Assembly (NCBI GenBank): GCA_964460905.1
Contig: CAYWRM010000009.1
Location: 51,888-115,887, forward strand
Source: GCA-002708315 sp964460905
GTDB taxonomy: Bacteria; Bacteroidota; Bacteroidia; Bacteroidales; F082
DNA: 64,000 nucleotides
Direction: 5' to 3'
Every line of letters starts with the position of its first letter. The first letter of the stretch is position 1. The position numbers were made by a program, and so were the translations under genes. Under the pieces are notes generated by a model. It was not told the origin of the DNA. It ran no database searches and saw only the letters and a list, made by a program, of their open reading frames with translations. Below, piece by piece: positions 1 to 8,281 of the stretch.

Positions 1-686
1 GCACTTATGCCATATTTCACTGTAAAAGTGATACACCCAAATCTATTATCACCTTTATAATCTTCAATATCTTTAACAATTTCGCGTAGAAGTGTTACTG
101 CAAAAGCAAAACCCATGTATATCATTACTAAACGGTTAACTAAAGCGAAGTTAGTTTGTACATCAACAAAAACTTCAGCATTATCGCTCAAAGCATAAAA
201 CTCGAATAACCAAACAAGTCCAAAAGATAATGAGCTTAAAAATGCAATTACAATATTCCCGATAAGTGGTTGGCATTGATACTTTTGTGAATAAAACCAA
301 AGCAATCCGGCACTAAAAAGGAATATTAATCCAAAATTTATTTGATTAACTAAATATGAGAGTAGTACACCTGAAAGAATTCCAACTATTGTACTCGCCC
401 AATACAATATGTTAGCATATTTAATTGAAATTTTATTCCCAATAACATTGTTGCCTTGTTTGTTAATTGAATCGGTATTAATGTCGAAAATATCATTAAT
501 AATATATCCCCCAATTGCAATTAGAACAGTTGAAACTGAAAGCAGTAAAAACTCAATGGTACTTAATCCATAAGTAAAAGCCGTAATTCCAAGTCCTGGT
601 GCGATAATGAAAAATAGTATTAAACACATGCTCAATACGATAATTACCAGGTTCGGCCAACGTATTAATTTTAGAATAGGGATCAT
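1..686 (-). CDS. UbiA-family prenyltransferase, C-terminus cut by window edge
   Basis: This is an integral-membrane prenyltransferase that moves a polyprenyl group from its diphosphate to an acceptor. In Bacteroidota relatives in this setting are usually annotated as geranylgeranylglycerol-phosphate geranylgeranyltransferase-like. The start is the ATG at 686 (MIPILKLIRWPN), and the frame stays open for about 228 codons to the left edge, so the end is missing. Both aspartate motifs of the family are visible: NDIFDINTD near residue 63 and DIEDYKGD near residue 210. Several hydrophobic helices separate them. It lies downstream of the KdsC-like gene on the same strand, about 48 bases away. The family is clear; the acceptor substrate is inferred. 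Confidence 0.85.
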   Translation of the reverse strand, partial: MIPILKLIRWPNLVIIVLSMCLILFFIIAPGLGITAFTYGLSTIEFLLLSVSTVLIAIGGYIINDIFDINTDSINKQGNNVIGNKISIKYANILYWASTIVGILSGVLLSYLVNQINFGLIFLFSAGLLWFYSQKYQCQPLIGNIVIAFLSSLSFGLVWLFEFYALSDNAEVFVDVQTNFALVNRLVMIYMGFAFAVTLLREIVKDIEDYKGDNRFGCITFTVKYGIS

Positions 687-692
687 TTTTTT

Positions 693-728
693 ATTCAATC
701 ATTCAATCATTTAATCATTCACTCATTG
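693..728. repeat. 8-bp tandem repeat between two co-oriented genes
   Basis: About four and a half copies of an 8-base unit (ATTCAATC, ATTCAATC, ATTTAATC, ATTCACTC, ATTG) fill the gap between the KdsC-like stop and the UbiA start. On the coding strand this gives repeated AATGA-containing units just before the UbiA ATG. Copy number could alter spacing, but no function is shown. Confidence 0.6.
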
Positions 729-734
729 TATTAT

Positions 735-1256
735 CTACCAATAAAAAGATTCCTCAGTCATCCATTTTCCCTGCACTTTCAGTACCTGTTCAATAATATC
801 ACGTACGCAACCTTTTCCGCCACCTTTGTCAGAAATATATTCTGAAATGCTTTTAATTTCTTCACTTGCATCTGCAGGACAAACCGGTACTCCAACCATC
901 TTCATAACTCTATAATCCGGTATATCATCACCCATATATATAATCTGTTCAGGATCAATATTTTTGTCAGAAACATATTTATTAAAAACTGTTACTTTGT
1001 CTTTAACACCCAGAAACACATCCGTTATATTAAGTGCACCAAATCTGTTTTCAACTGATTGAGAAAAACCTCCCGAAATAATTACAATGTTATATCCTAG
1101 TTTAATAGCTAGTTGAAGTACATACCCATCCTTAACATTCGCCGATCGTAATGGGTGTCCCTTATGTTGTAGAATTAAAGCCCCGTCAGTCATAACGCCA
1201 TCATAATCAAACATAAATGTTGTTACTTTTTTTAATTTTTCTTTATAATTAGCCAT
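735..1256 (-). CDS. kdsC: KdsC-like HAD phosphatase (3-deoxy-D-manno-octulosonate 8-phosphate phosphatase)
   Basis: The 173-residue protein has the size and motifs of the YrbI/KdsC family of HAD phosphatases. These remove phosphate from KDO-8-phosphate in the cytoplasm during lipid A-core synthesis. HAD motif I is FDYDGVMTDG (residues about 16-25, where the first Asp is the nucleophile), motif II is the IISGG segment near 60, and motif III is the MGDDIPDY segment near 108. The short cap-less form is typical of KdsC tetramers. The start overlaps the end of the upstream DUF2520 gene by 8 bases, which suggests translational coupling. The family assignment is firm; substrate specificity rests on similarity. 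Confidence 0.85.
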   Translation of the reverse strand: MANYKEKLKKVTTFMFDYDGVMTDGALILQHKGHPLRSANVKDGYVLQLAIKLGYNIVIISGGFSQSVENRFGALNITDVFLGVKDKVTVFNKYVSDKNIDPEQIIYMGDDIPDYRVMKMVGVPVCPADASEEIKSISEYISDKGGGKGCVRDIIEQVLKVQGKWMTEESFYW

Positions 1257-2037
1257 GATATTTTTTTGTTATTTGATCTGATAGAAGTTTATATATTTCT
1301 TTGAATTCAGGATAATTCTGTAGTATTTCCAAATGCTTGTTGATAGTTTGGGTATCATTTCTTTTAGCGGGCCCTGTTTGCGCTTCTGAAGGATTAACTT
1401 CATTTAACTTACTTGCCGTTTCTTTAATAAGTGGATGTAATAAGGAAAAATCAATTCCTTTTTCATCTAGTAACTCGTTTGAAAGAGTGTAAAGAAGGTT
1501 GGTGAAATTACTAACCGTAACTGCCGTTAGATGAAGGTATTGCCGCTGGATAGAATTTAGTGTTACTACTTTAGTGCTGATTTTATTAGCCAATTGGATA
1601 AGCAAATCAGAAGTAGCTTTATTAGGACTTTCAATACAAATTGGTACATCCTTAAAACCTACTAATTTGCCTTTTGTGAATGTTTGTAAAGGATAGAATA
1701 CGGCATAGTTAAAATTAGAATTATCAAAAACATCAATAGATTGACTTCCTGATGTATGAACAATAATACCATCAATGTTCTTTAATTTGCTAATGATATT
1801 ACTAATTGCTTTGTCGGGAACTGCAATAATGTAGAGATCGGAAGTTGTGATAAGATCTCCTATATTATTAACATAGCCACAGTTAGTTTTGTCTGCCAAA
1901 GCTTTTGCATTACTCATATTTGGCGAAAATATTTCTGTAATTTTAATGCCATTATCCAGGAGTGAAAGTCCCAGAGCAGTAGCAACATTTCCCGACCCTA
2001 TCAGAGTAACTGTTGATATTTGTTTAATTGAATTCAA
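1249..2037 (-). CDS. Rossmann-fold plus DUF2520 domain protein
   Basis: The 262-residue protein starts with a dinucleotide-binding glycine motif (GSGNVATALG, residues about 14-23) like that of NADP oxidoreductases related to ProC. It continues into the helical DUF2520 half, containing QRQYLHLTAVTVSNF (about 164-178) and ending with GPAKRNDTQT and surrounding residues. This architecture is widespread in Bacteroidota beside KdsC-like and UbiA genes, as here. The reaction is not established in the literature I know, so I call only the domains. It is 3 bases downstream of the next upstream gene and overlaps the KdsC-like gene by 8 bases, so the set is probably one operon. Confidence 0.85.
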   Translation of the reverse strand: MNSIKQISTVTLIGSGNVATALGLSLLDNGIKITEIFSPNMSNAKALADKTNCGYVNNIGDLITTSDLYIIAVPDKAISNIISKLKNIDGIIVHTSGSQSIDVFDNSNFNYAVFYPLQTFTKGKLVGFKDVPICIESPNKATSDLLIQLANKISTKVVTLNSIQRQYLHLTAVTVSNFTNLLYTLSNELLDEKGIDFSLLHPLIKETASKLNEVNPSEAQTGPAKRNDTQTINKHLEILQNYPEFKEIYKLLSDQITKKYHG

Positions 2038-2040
2038 TTT

Positions 2041-2607
2041 TTATGCAAAATTTTCTCTAACGTCTTCTTTTAATGAAATAAGAGCTTTATCGATGGGATT
2101 ATTTGAGCTGTTAAAACCATCAGTTATAATATCTTGCGCAAATTTGCCAGCATCATCATCAGGGTTAAATTTTGCAGCAGTAGAATTAATAAGTCTTACA
2201 ACATCTTCTTTTGCAGTTTTTACAAGCTCCCATGTATTATTACTTATGTATAGCTGTTGCGACATATTATGTTCATATTCATCTCTTATTGTAGCTAATA
2301 ATAAAGTATGAAATGCACTCACAGTAATTTTAGGTTTCTTAACTCTGATGAGTAAGTTTGGAGGGTTTATCCTTTCCAAGAATAATACCATTCGTTCGTT
2401 AGCCTGAAATTTTAGTGGCATGGAAATTTTCAATGAACTTTCAACCCTTTCATTATCCATTCTTTTTATTAATAATTGCTGTTCATTTCTCATGTGGTCA
2501 AACTGCTTGGAATTTTGCTTTGAAAACTCACGCATAATAATATATACAACCACGAGTATGGCAATTGTTGGGATAATAATTTTCAATAATTCTAATAAAT
2601 CGCTCAT
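2041..2607 (-). CDS. single-pass membrane protein of unknown function
   Basis: The 188-residue protein has one N-terminal membrane segment (residues about 8-25, IIIPTIAILVVVYIIM) followed by a charged, mostly helical cytoplasmic part with a short coiled-coil stretch (about 28-60). It contains no catalytic motif I recognise. Similar short proteins are conserved in Bacteroidota beside the DUF2520 gene, and I treat it as a conserved hypothetical. It is the first gene of the kdsC-ubiA run on the minus strand and is divergent from the aminotransferase gene, with 140 bases between them. A role linked to the envelope would only be a guess from context. Confidence 0.75.
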   Translation of the reverse strand: MSDLLELLKIIIPTIAILVVVYIIMREFSKQNSKQFDHMRNEQQLLIKRMDNERVESSLKISMPLKFQANERMVLFLERINPPNLLIRVKKPKITVSAFHTLLLATIRDEYEHNMSQQLYISNNTWELVKTAKEDVVRLINSTAAKFNPDDDAGKFAQDIITDGFNSSNNPIDKALISLKEDVRENFA

Positions 2608-2720
2608 AAAATTCTTATTTCAAATATTACATCTACAAAATAACAATTAATTTTTACGCTAATATGCAAAATTTTGTGTTATTCTTTTCACAAACGATAA
2701 AATGAACTATTATTAAGTGC

Positions 2721-2728
2721 TATATTTG
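2721..2728 (+). promoter_or_regulatory. Bacteroidota-type -7 promoter element for the aminotransferase
   Basis: TATATTTG matches the TAnnTTTG -7 consensus of Bacteroidota primary sigma factors and ends 19 bases before the GTG start. This predicts a very short 5' leader. No convincing -33 TTG sits at the usual distance. Confidence 0.5.
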
Positions 2729-2747
2729 CCTTTTTAAAATTAGAAAA

Positions 2748-3956
2748 GTGGATAAAAATATACTTTCTGATAGGATATTAAATCTATCAGAGTCAGCAAC
2801 ATTAGAGATGACTAGGCTCAGCCGTGAGCTTAAAGCCAAAGGAGTAGATGTAATTACATTAAGTATAGGTGAGCCGGATTTCAACACACCTAACCATGTA
2901 AAAAGTGCAGGCAAAAGGGCTATCGATGAGAATATTACTCATTATCCTCCAGTACCCGGATTTATGGAACTGCGTGAGGCAATTGCTAAGAAATTGAAAC
3001 GGGATAATGGTCTTGATTACAATGCAAATCAGATAGTTGTTTCTACCGGAGCCAAGCATTCGTTAATTAATGTCTTTATGTGTATTCTTAATGAAGGTGA
3101 TGAGGTTATTATTCCTGCTCCTTATTGGGTATCATATCCTGAAATGATAAATCTTTCGGGTGGAAATCCTGTTATTATTGATGCGGGAATTGAAAGTGAT
3201 TTTAAAATTACCCCTGACAAAATTGAGGCTGCCATAACTAGTAAAACCAAGGCATTTTTGTTTAATTCGCCAAGTAACCCAACAGGTTCTGTGTATTCAT
3301 ACAAAGAGCTTGAAGCTATTGCTGAAGTTTTTAGTAAATATCCTAATATATTGGTTGTTGCTGATGAAATATATGAGTATATAAATTTTGATAGTAAACA
3401 TGAAAGCCTTGCTTCATTTGAGAAGATTAAAGATCAGGTAGTTGTTGTTAATGGAGTTTCCAAGGGAATGGCAATGACAGGCTGGAGAATTGGTTATATT
3501 GCAGGACCTAAGTTTATTGCAGATGCTTGTATAAAGATACAGGGACAATATACTTCCGGAACAGGAACGATTTCTCAAATGGCAGCTTTGGAAGCAGTTA
3601 GTACAGACCCTGAGACATCTGATGACTTGAAAAACATGGTAAGCTCATTTAAGGAGCGTAGAGATTTGTTGATTGATTTGGTTAGTGAAATCCCGGGAGT
3701 TAAAACCTATGTGCCTAACGGTGCATTCTATCTTTTTCCGGATGTAAGCTATTATTATGGAAAAGCCTTTGGAAATTATACAATAAACAATAGTACAGAA
3801 TTATGCATGTATCTGCTTAATGAGGCTTATGTAGCACTTGTTCCAGGTGAGGCATTTGGTAGTCCTGAATGTATCAGAATTTCATATGCTACATCAAATG
3901 AACTTATTAAAGAGGCCGTTAGCCGTATAAAATTTGCATTAGAGAAACTTTCCTAG
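2748..3956 (+). CDS. aspC: class I pyridoxal-phosphate aminotransferase (aspartate aminotransferase-like)
   Basis: The 402-residue protein is a fold-type I aminotransferase of the AspC/Ib group, moving an amino group between aspartate and 2-oxoglutarate. Visible signs are GEPDFNTP (41-48), the PLP-ring contact in APYWVSYPEM (124-133), NSPSNPTG (173-180), the DEIYE segment (206-210) and the Schiff-base lysine in VSKGMAMTGWR (K239). The start is GTG, supported by the nearby -7 promoter element and by the family's usual length. The gene stands alone and converges on the nitroreductase gene. The 216-bp inverted-repeat element begins within its TAG stop codon. Exact substrate preference cannot be read from sequence. 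Confidence 0.88.
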   Translation: MDKNILSDRILNLSESATLEMTRLSRELKAKGVDVITLSIGEPDFNTPNHVKSAGKRAIDENITHYPPVPGFMELREAIAKKLKRDNGLDYNANQIVVSTGAKHSLINVFMCILNEGDEVIIPAPYWVSYPEMINLSGGNPVIIDAGIESDFKITPDKIEAAITSKTKAFLFNSPSNPTGSVYSYKELEAIAEVFSKYPNILVVADEIYEYINFDSKHESLASFEKIKDQVVVVNGVSKGMAMTGWRIGYIAGPKFIADACIKIQGQYTSGTGTISQMAALEAVSTDPETSDDLKNMVSSFKERRDLLIDLVSEIPGVKTYVPNGAFYLFPDVSYYYGKAFGNYTINNSTELCMYLLNEAYVALVPGEAFGSPECIRISYATSNELIKEAVSRIKFALEKLS

Positions 3957-4170
3957 CCTGAATAATTCATGAAAAATGACAATAGTATTATTATCACTAT
4001 GTCAGATAATTGATGATGAAGAAAACAAAAATGTTTTTTGTCATTTTACACTAAAGTGTGTTTATTTCAATGCATCTGCTTCGTTGCTAAACCTTTGAAA
4101 TAGATTACTATATCGTCAGGTTCAGTCGCCTAACATCTGCATCAAACTAAACACATGAATTAATCAGGCT
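3955..4170. repeat. 216-bp element with 17-bp terminal inverted repeats, between convergent genes
   Basis: The left end is AGCCTGAATAATTCATG (3955-3971). The right end is CATGAATTAATCAGGCT (4154-4170), its reverse complement with one mismatch. The element fills the gap between the aminotransferase stop (3956) and the nitroreductase stop (4173). It holds no open reading frame of note. A second element at 30202-30368 has the same kind of ends. It could be a non-autonomous mobile element or a bidirectional terminator/3' mRNA structure. Confidence 0.7.
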
Positions 4171-4172
4171 AA

Positions 4173-4691
4173 TTAAATAAATTCAACTACTTCATCAATA
4201 GCTTTCCTTATCTTCTCTCCTTTTTTCTGATATCCATCCTTTGGGTAACCTAAAGGAGAAATACTATAAACCACTTTATTATCACCTAACTGTAAGGCTT
4301 CGCGTAATACGATATTGTCAAATGCAGCAATCCAACAAGTGCCCACTCCTTCAGCCTCAGCAGCCAATATCATATGGTCCATAGCAATTGCTAAATCGGT
4401 CTCCAGATAATTGCAATTATCAGTTTTTCTTACCCATGATTTTGTACTATCTCCAATAACAACCAGTATGTGTGGTGCTTGCTTAAACCATTCTCTATAA
4501 TAGCATAGCCTCACTTTTTGTAGTATCTTTTCAGATGAGATTATTAAGAATTTCCAAGGTTGTTTATTTGCAGCCGATGGGGCTAATCGCCCGGCATTAG
4601 CTATTTTTGTTAATGTGCTTTTTTCTACTTTTTTGTTAATGTTGTAGTTGCGTACACTTTCTCTTTTGCTTATTAAATCAAAATATTCCAT
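4173..4691 (-). CDS. nitroreductase-family flavoprotein
   Basis: The 172-residue protein has the start typical of small FMN-dependent nitroreductases: ISKRESVRNY (8-17), followed by GRLAPSAANKQPWKF (about 34-48), which binds FMN phosphate. The centre carries AMDHMILAAEAEGVGTCWIAAF, and PLGYPKDG lies near the C-terminus. Members reduce nitro compounds, quinones or similar substrates using NAD(P)H as cytoplasmic dimers. The physiological substrate cannot be inferred. The gene is monocistronic, converges on the aminotransferase gene and is bounded by the element at 3955-4170. Confidence 0.85.
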   Translation of the reverse strand: MEYFDLISKRESVRNYNINKKVEKSTLTKIANAGRLAPSAANKQPWKFLIISSEKILQKVRLCYYREWFKQAPHILVVIGDSTKSWVRKTDNCNYLETDLAIAMDHMILAAEAEGVGTCWIAAFDNIVLREALQLGDNKVVYSISPLGYPKDGYQKKGEKIRKAIDEVVEFI

Positions 4692-4747
4692 GTGTTTTAC
4701 ATTTAATGATAAAATTGCAAGATACCCACTTTTTTTAATTCAATAAT

Positions 4748-4777
4748 AAAAAAGGCTTTCGTTATGAAAGCCTTTTT
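4748..4777. terminator. bidirectional intrinsic terminator
   Basis: The perfect stem AAAGGCTTTC / GAAAGCCTTT with a 5-base loop is flanked by an A-run on the left and a T-run on the right, so it works in either direction. It lies between the 123-codon secreted-protein gene (stop at 4812) and the nitroreductase start, and most simply ends the minus-strand transcript of the former. Confidence 0.8.
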
Positions 4778-4811
4778 AACCAAAAATTATAAGAAATTTG
4801 ATGTAGTGGTA

Positions 4812-5162
4812 TTACCCTGAGTTTTGTGATTTTAATGTTACGCTTATGTCTGCTTTTTTAGAGTCTTTTTTAAGATAGGGGTACACATAGTATGTTCCTG
4901 GTGATAGCTTTGTTCCTATGGGATCGAAGAAGTTACTGAACTTGTGAATTGTTTCACTGCCTTTTTGAATCCAGAATCCGTTACAGTTACCCTTTGCAGA
5001 TGATATTTTCATCGACTTAGTAATTTTTATTGGTGTGCATGTAAGAATTGGTATGTTTTTTTCAGCGTCAATTGTTTGCTCACCTTCTAATATAATTGTT
5101 TGTGAAAAGGTTGAGGCTATACTTATTAAGAAGACTATCAAAAATAATATTGAATACTTCAT
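4812..5162 (-). CDS. small secreted protein of unknown function
   Basis: I choose the ATG at 5162, seven codons inside the longest frame, because a clean signal peptide then starts at residue 1 (MKYSILFLIVFLISIASTFS, cleavage likely before the following Q). The mature part is about 95 residues, rich in beta-forming residues, with two cysteines (TCTP and the KGNCNG segment) that could form a disulfide. No family is recognised. It follows the TonB-dependent receptor on the same strand with a 180-base gap and is followed by an intrinsic terminator. It could be co-expressed with the receptor, but nothing in the sequence ties it to thiamine. Confidence 0.6.
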   Translation of the reverse strand: MKYSILFLIVFLISIASTFSQTIILEGEQTIDAEKNIPILTCTPIKITKSMKISSAKGNCNGFWIQKGSETIHKFSNFFDPIGTKLSPGTYYVYPYLKKDSKKADISVTLKSQNSG

Positions 5163-5343
5163 ATTTTGATTATTGTAAATCACAGACGTTAGATGTCAAT
5201 TTCAATTTGATAAAGATAATAAGTGTATTGAAAAATAACAACTAAAATGAATAAGTGCTTATGGATACCAAGTATTCGCCGGGTAAATTTGAATATCTGT
5301 TTATTTTATGCCAGTGGGAAATGTAATTTTTCCGAAGAATATT

Positions 5344-7749
5344 TTAAAATTTTAAATTTATTCCAAACGTAAAGTTGAACTCTGCCTGTGGAAAATAACC
5401 ATTCATTTCATATTCCACATCATTACTGTAATGTCTATATACCCACGCATTGCTCTCATATTTTTCATTGAAAATATTGTTGAGGCTAAGTATGAAATCT
5501 ATCTGATTTATGAAACTGGTTTCAATTGAATAATAAACACTCAGGTTATTTACAAAATATGGATCAAGGCTGCGCTGGTCATTTGATGTATTATCAATGA
5601 ATTGTTTTCCTACAAACTTTGAAAATAAACTAAACTTAAGATTTCTAACAGGGCTAACACTAATATCACTTGAAAGAATAACATTTGGCGAAAAGGAGAT
5701 ATCTGTAGTGCCAAGCTCTTCTTTTTCCTGTCCCCATGTATCCCAGTTGTCAACATAAGAAACAAAATCAATTATTTTGTTTTGACTGAATGTTGCATTT
5801 ATTTGCCAATCAATTATTTTTAAAAATTTTACACCTGTAATAATTTCAATACCAGCTCTATAGCTCTTTGGTATGTTAGTCATAATAGGAGTACCGACAT
5901 TATTGATCTTTCCGGTCATTACAAATTGATCTTTGTAATCCATATAGTACAAGTTAGCTTCCATAAAAACTGAACTTGTTTTATAACTGTACCCAAATTC
6001 TATGTCAGTGAGTCTTTCAGATGTAATGGTTTGTGAAGTGTCAGCATCCCTATAAATTGATCTGTTTGGTTCGCGATTAGCTACACCAACAGATAAGTAT
6101 AAATTCTGTGCTTCATTTATACTATAGAATATGCCTGCCTTCGGATTTAAGAAATTAAAATTGTGTGATTGTGTGATATCACTTAGGTCATCATGCGTTC
6201 CAACAATTTTGTAATTAATTGCACGGTATTGTATATCGCCGTATAGACTTATTTTATCAGTCAGGCCATAGTTTGCTTTTGCAAAAAAGTTTAAATCTGA
6301 TTTTGTTCCCGTGTTGAAGTACCAATTTCTATCGTGTTGTCCAAGTGTTGCTACTTGTGCCCAAATTACCTTTCCATAATGTTCACCATCATAATAATTC
6401 CAACCACCGCCGATATTAAGCTTTAGTTTTCCTGTTGTGTAATTTGCTGCTATGTTAATCCCATAGTACTTATTATCCAGCCACTTTTGTTGTATCAGGT
6501 TGGTTCTCCTTATCGTGTCATTTCCTATGATTGTATCGGTATACCCGTAGCTGGTAAGCTTTTTATTATTCTTGTAACTTTCGTAATATCCCTTTCCTGT
6601 TGTTATAAATGCAGCTGTAACAATATTAAATTTATTACTAAACTGATGTGCATAGTGTAATTGATAATAGTTCTGTGTATAATTGTCAGTTTGGTTGTTA
6701 TAGTAGCCTAAAAATTTTCCATCTTTATCATACATTTCTCCTGCAGAATTATATGTCCGGTTAGTTTCAAGGCTATCTTTAGGCACACCGTACCATGACT
6801 GGTATGTTTTCTCATCACCCAATAATATAATTGCCTTTAGAATGTCCTTCTTCCCATAATATGAGCTGGAGAAATATGCAGATTTCAGGTTTGATGAGGC
6901 TCGGTCAATATAACCGTCAGATGTAATGCTTGAAACTCTGCCTGAAAAATTCCATCTTTCATTTAATAAACCAGATCCAAACGAAATAGAGTTTTTAAGA
7001 GTATTGAATGAACCAAAGGCACTGCTAATCTCCGCATAAGGATTCGCATTATTTTCCCCGGTTTTAATATTGATGCTTGCACCAAATGAGGCTGCACCGT
7101 TTGTGGATGTGCCAACACCACGCTGCACCTGAATATCATTAATTGATGAAGCAAGATCAGGGAGATCAACGAAATAAACGCTATGTGATTCACCATCGTT
7201 AACCGGCACACCATTGAGTGTAACATTTATCCCGGTTAAATCGGTTCCTCTGATTCTGAGACCGGTATAACCAATTCCAGCACCAGCATCAGACGAAACT
7301 ACTGTTGATGGGGTTGACTTGAGAATATATGGAAGATCTTTTCCTGTATTTTCTTCTGCAATTTCAGCTTTATTCATAATTGTGTAAGTGGTTGGTGATT
7401 CATCAGTGGCACGGATGGCAGAGATAATTACTTCCTCACCCATTATTGTAAATGGCTGCAAAGCAATGTTTTGTGTGGTGTTATTATGAATATTAATTTT
7501 AACTGTTTGTGATTCAAACCCTACATAAGAAATTCTGATCTTATAATTTCCAGATCTTAAGACTTTAATTTCAAAGTATCCATTATTATCAGAAATTGAA
7601 TATAGTTTGGTATTTTGTGCTATTATATGGGCTTCCGGTAATGGAAGCCCGTCTTCGCTGTTTGTAATTTTGCCCGATAATACGTATTGGGCGTTCATAA
7701 AAATTGGCAATATTGCCAAAATGATTATTAGTAAATAATTCTTTTGCAT
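5344..7749 (-). CDS. TonB-dependent outer-membrane receptor under TPP riboswitch control
   Basis: This is an outer-membrane active transporter. The start is placed at the ATG at 7749, which begins the signal peptide MQKNYLLIIILAILPIFMNA; the longer frame adds 11 unlikely residues. A carboxypeptidase-regulatory-like domain follows (about residues 21-110, with SGKITNSEDGLPLPEAHI). The plug comes next (about 125-230, LRIRGTDLTGINVTLNGVPV), then a long beta-barrel ending in the terminal Phe of NLKF. The barrel length is normal at about 800 residues in total. A TPP riboswitch lies in the 5' leader, so the likely cargo is thiamine, a phosphate ester or a precursor. No thiamine-salvage kinase or PnuT-like permease lies beside it. 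Confidence 0.88.
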   Translation of the reverse strand: MQKNYLLIIILAILPIFMNAQYVLSGKITNSEDGLPLPEAHIIAQNTKLYSISDNNGYFEIKVLRSGNYKIRISYVGFESQTVKINIHNNTTQNIALQPFTIMGEEVIISAIRATDESPTTYTIMNKAEIAEENTGKDLPYILKSTPSTVVSSDAGAGIGYTGLRIRGTDLTGINVTLNGVPVNDGESHSVYFVDLPDLASSINDIQVQRGVGTSTNGAASFGASINIKTGENNANPYAEISSAFGSFNTLKNSISFGSGLLNERWNFSGRVSSITSDGYIDRASSNLKSAYFSSSYYGKKDILKAIILLGDEKTYQSWYGVPKDSLETNRTYNSAGEMYDKDGKFLGYYNNQTDNYTQNYYQLHYAHQFSNKFNIVTAAFITTGKGYYESYKNNKKLTSYGYTDTIIGNDTIRRTNLIQQKWLDNKYYGINIAANYTTGKLKLNIGGGWNYYDGEHYGKVIWAQVATLGQHDRNWYFNTGTKSDLNFFAKANYGLTDKISLYGDIQYRAINYKIVGTHDDLSDITQSHNFNFLNPKAGIFYSINEAQNLYLSVGVANREPNRSIYRDADTSQTITSERLTDIEFGYSYKTSSVFMEANLYYMDYKDQFVMTGKINNVGTPIMTNIPKSYRAGIEIITGVKFLKIIDWQINATFSQNKIIDFVSYVDNWDTWGQEKEELGTTDISFSPNVILSSDISVSPVRNLKFSLFSKFVGKQFIDNTSNDQRSLDPYFVNNLSVYYSIETSFINQIDFILSLNNIFNEKYESNAWVYRHYSNDVEYEMNGYFPQAEFNFTFGINLKF

Positions 7750-7805
7750 AATTCTGTTGATTTTATAATTATTAAAAATCAATAGAAGAAAGCCTGTGGG
7801 TTGTA

Positions 7806-7885
7806 ATACTCTTTTCCTACACCGGCATTATCCGGATCAGGTTCAGAGGGTATAATCTCAGCCCTTGTTTTGAGGCACCCCTATT
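7806..7885 (-). promoter_or_regulatory. TPP riboswitch (THI element)
   Basis: On the minus strand the conserved thi-box pieces occur in order: GGGGTGCC, then GGGCTGAGA, then ATACCC, then CTGAACCTGATC, then GGATAATGCC, then a closing TAGGAA. These are the aptamer's pyrimidine-binding (CTGAGA) and pyrophosphate-binding halves. It lies about 57 bases upstream of the receptor start, so TPP probably represses expression. No clear terminator stem with a U-run follows, which favours control of translation start. Confidence 0.93.
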
Positions 7886-7896
7886 GGTAACTGTGG

Positions 7897-7904
7897 CAAA
7901 GTTA
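7897..7904 (-). promoter_or_regulatory. -7 promoter element for the riboswitch transcript
   Basis: TAACTTTG on the minus strand matches TAnnTTTG and lies about 12 bases before the aptamer's first conserved base. That spacing suits a transcript whose 5' end begins with the riboswitch. No good -33 TTG was seen. Confidence 0.5.
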
Positions 7905-8281
7905 TAAAAAAAGAATGAATATCGGTTAGTTTAAGAATAGTAGCCGATTTAGGGCGTCATTCCTGTTAGGTTACAATAAAGTTGAAGTGGGCTACAACTC
8001 TTGAACCTGAATGCTAGAAAGCAGGTTTACTATAAGCTCGGCTATTATTTTAATATATCTTGGTTGTATGCTGGGCTTAATTCATTTTCTGTTTATTATC
8101 ATTTAGTATAATCCAAAATCCGCTCAATTGAAGCACTACTGTTCCCGAAAAAACAGGTTTAGGGTCGGCAAAAAAGCGTTAAAAAATGACAAGTTCTTTT
8201 GAAATTTTTGGCGGTGTGTTGGCTTGTTGGAAACGAAGTTCGGCGAAGCTAATTGCAATTGTGCTTGGCTGTGTGGTCAAG
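7905..8281. other. intergenic stretch, no gene recognised
   Basis: These roughly 375 bases lie between the promoter of the TonB-dependent receptor and the stop of the LytTR regulator gene. I found no tRNA, no conserved RNA and no supported coding frame. The short plus-strand frame near 8186 runs into the LytTR gene and is its shadow. Confidence 0.5.

Noticed and set aside
3955..4170. Possible insertion sequence
   Set aside because: No transposase frame occurs within the inverted ends. At most it is a non-autonomous element.
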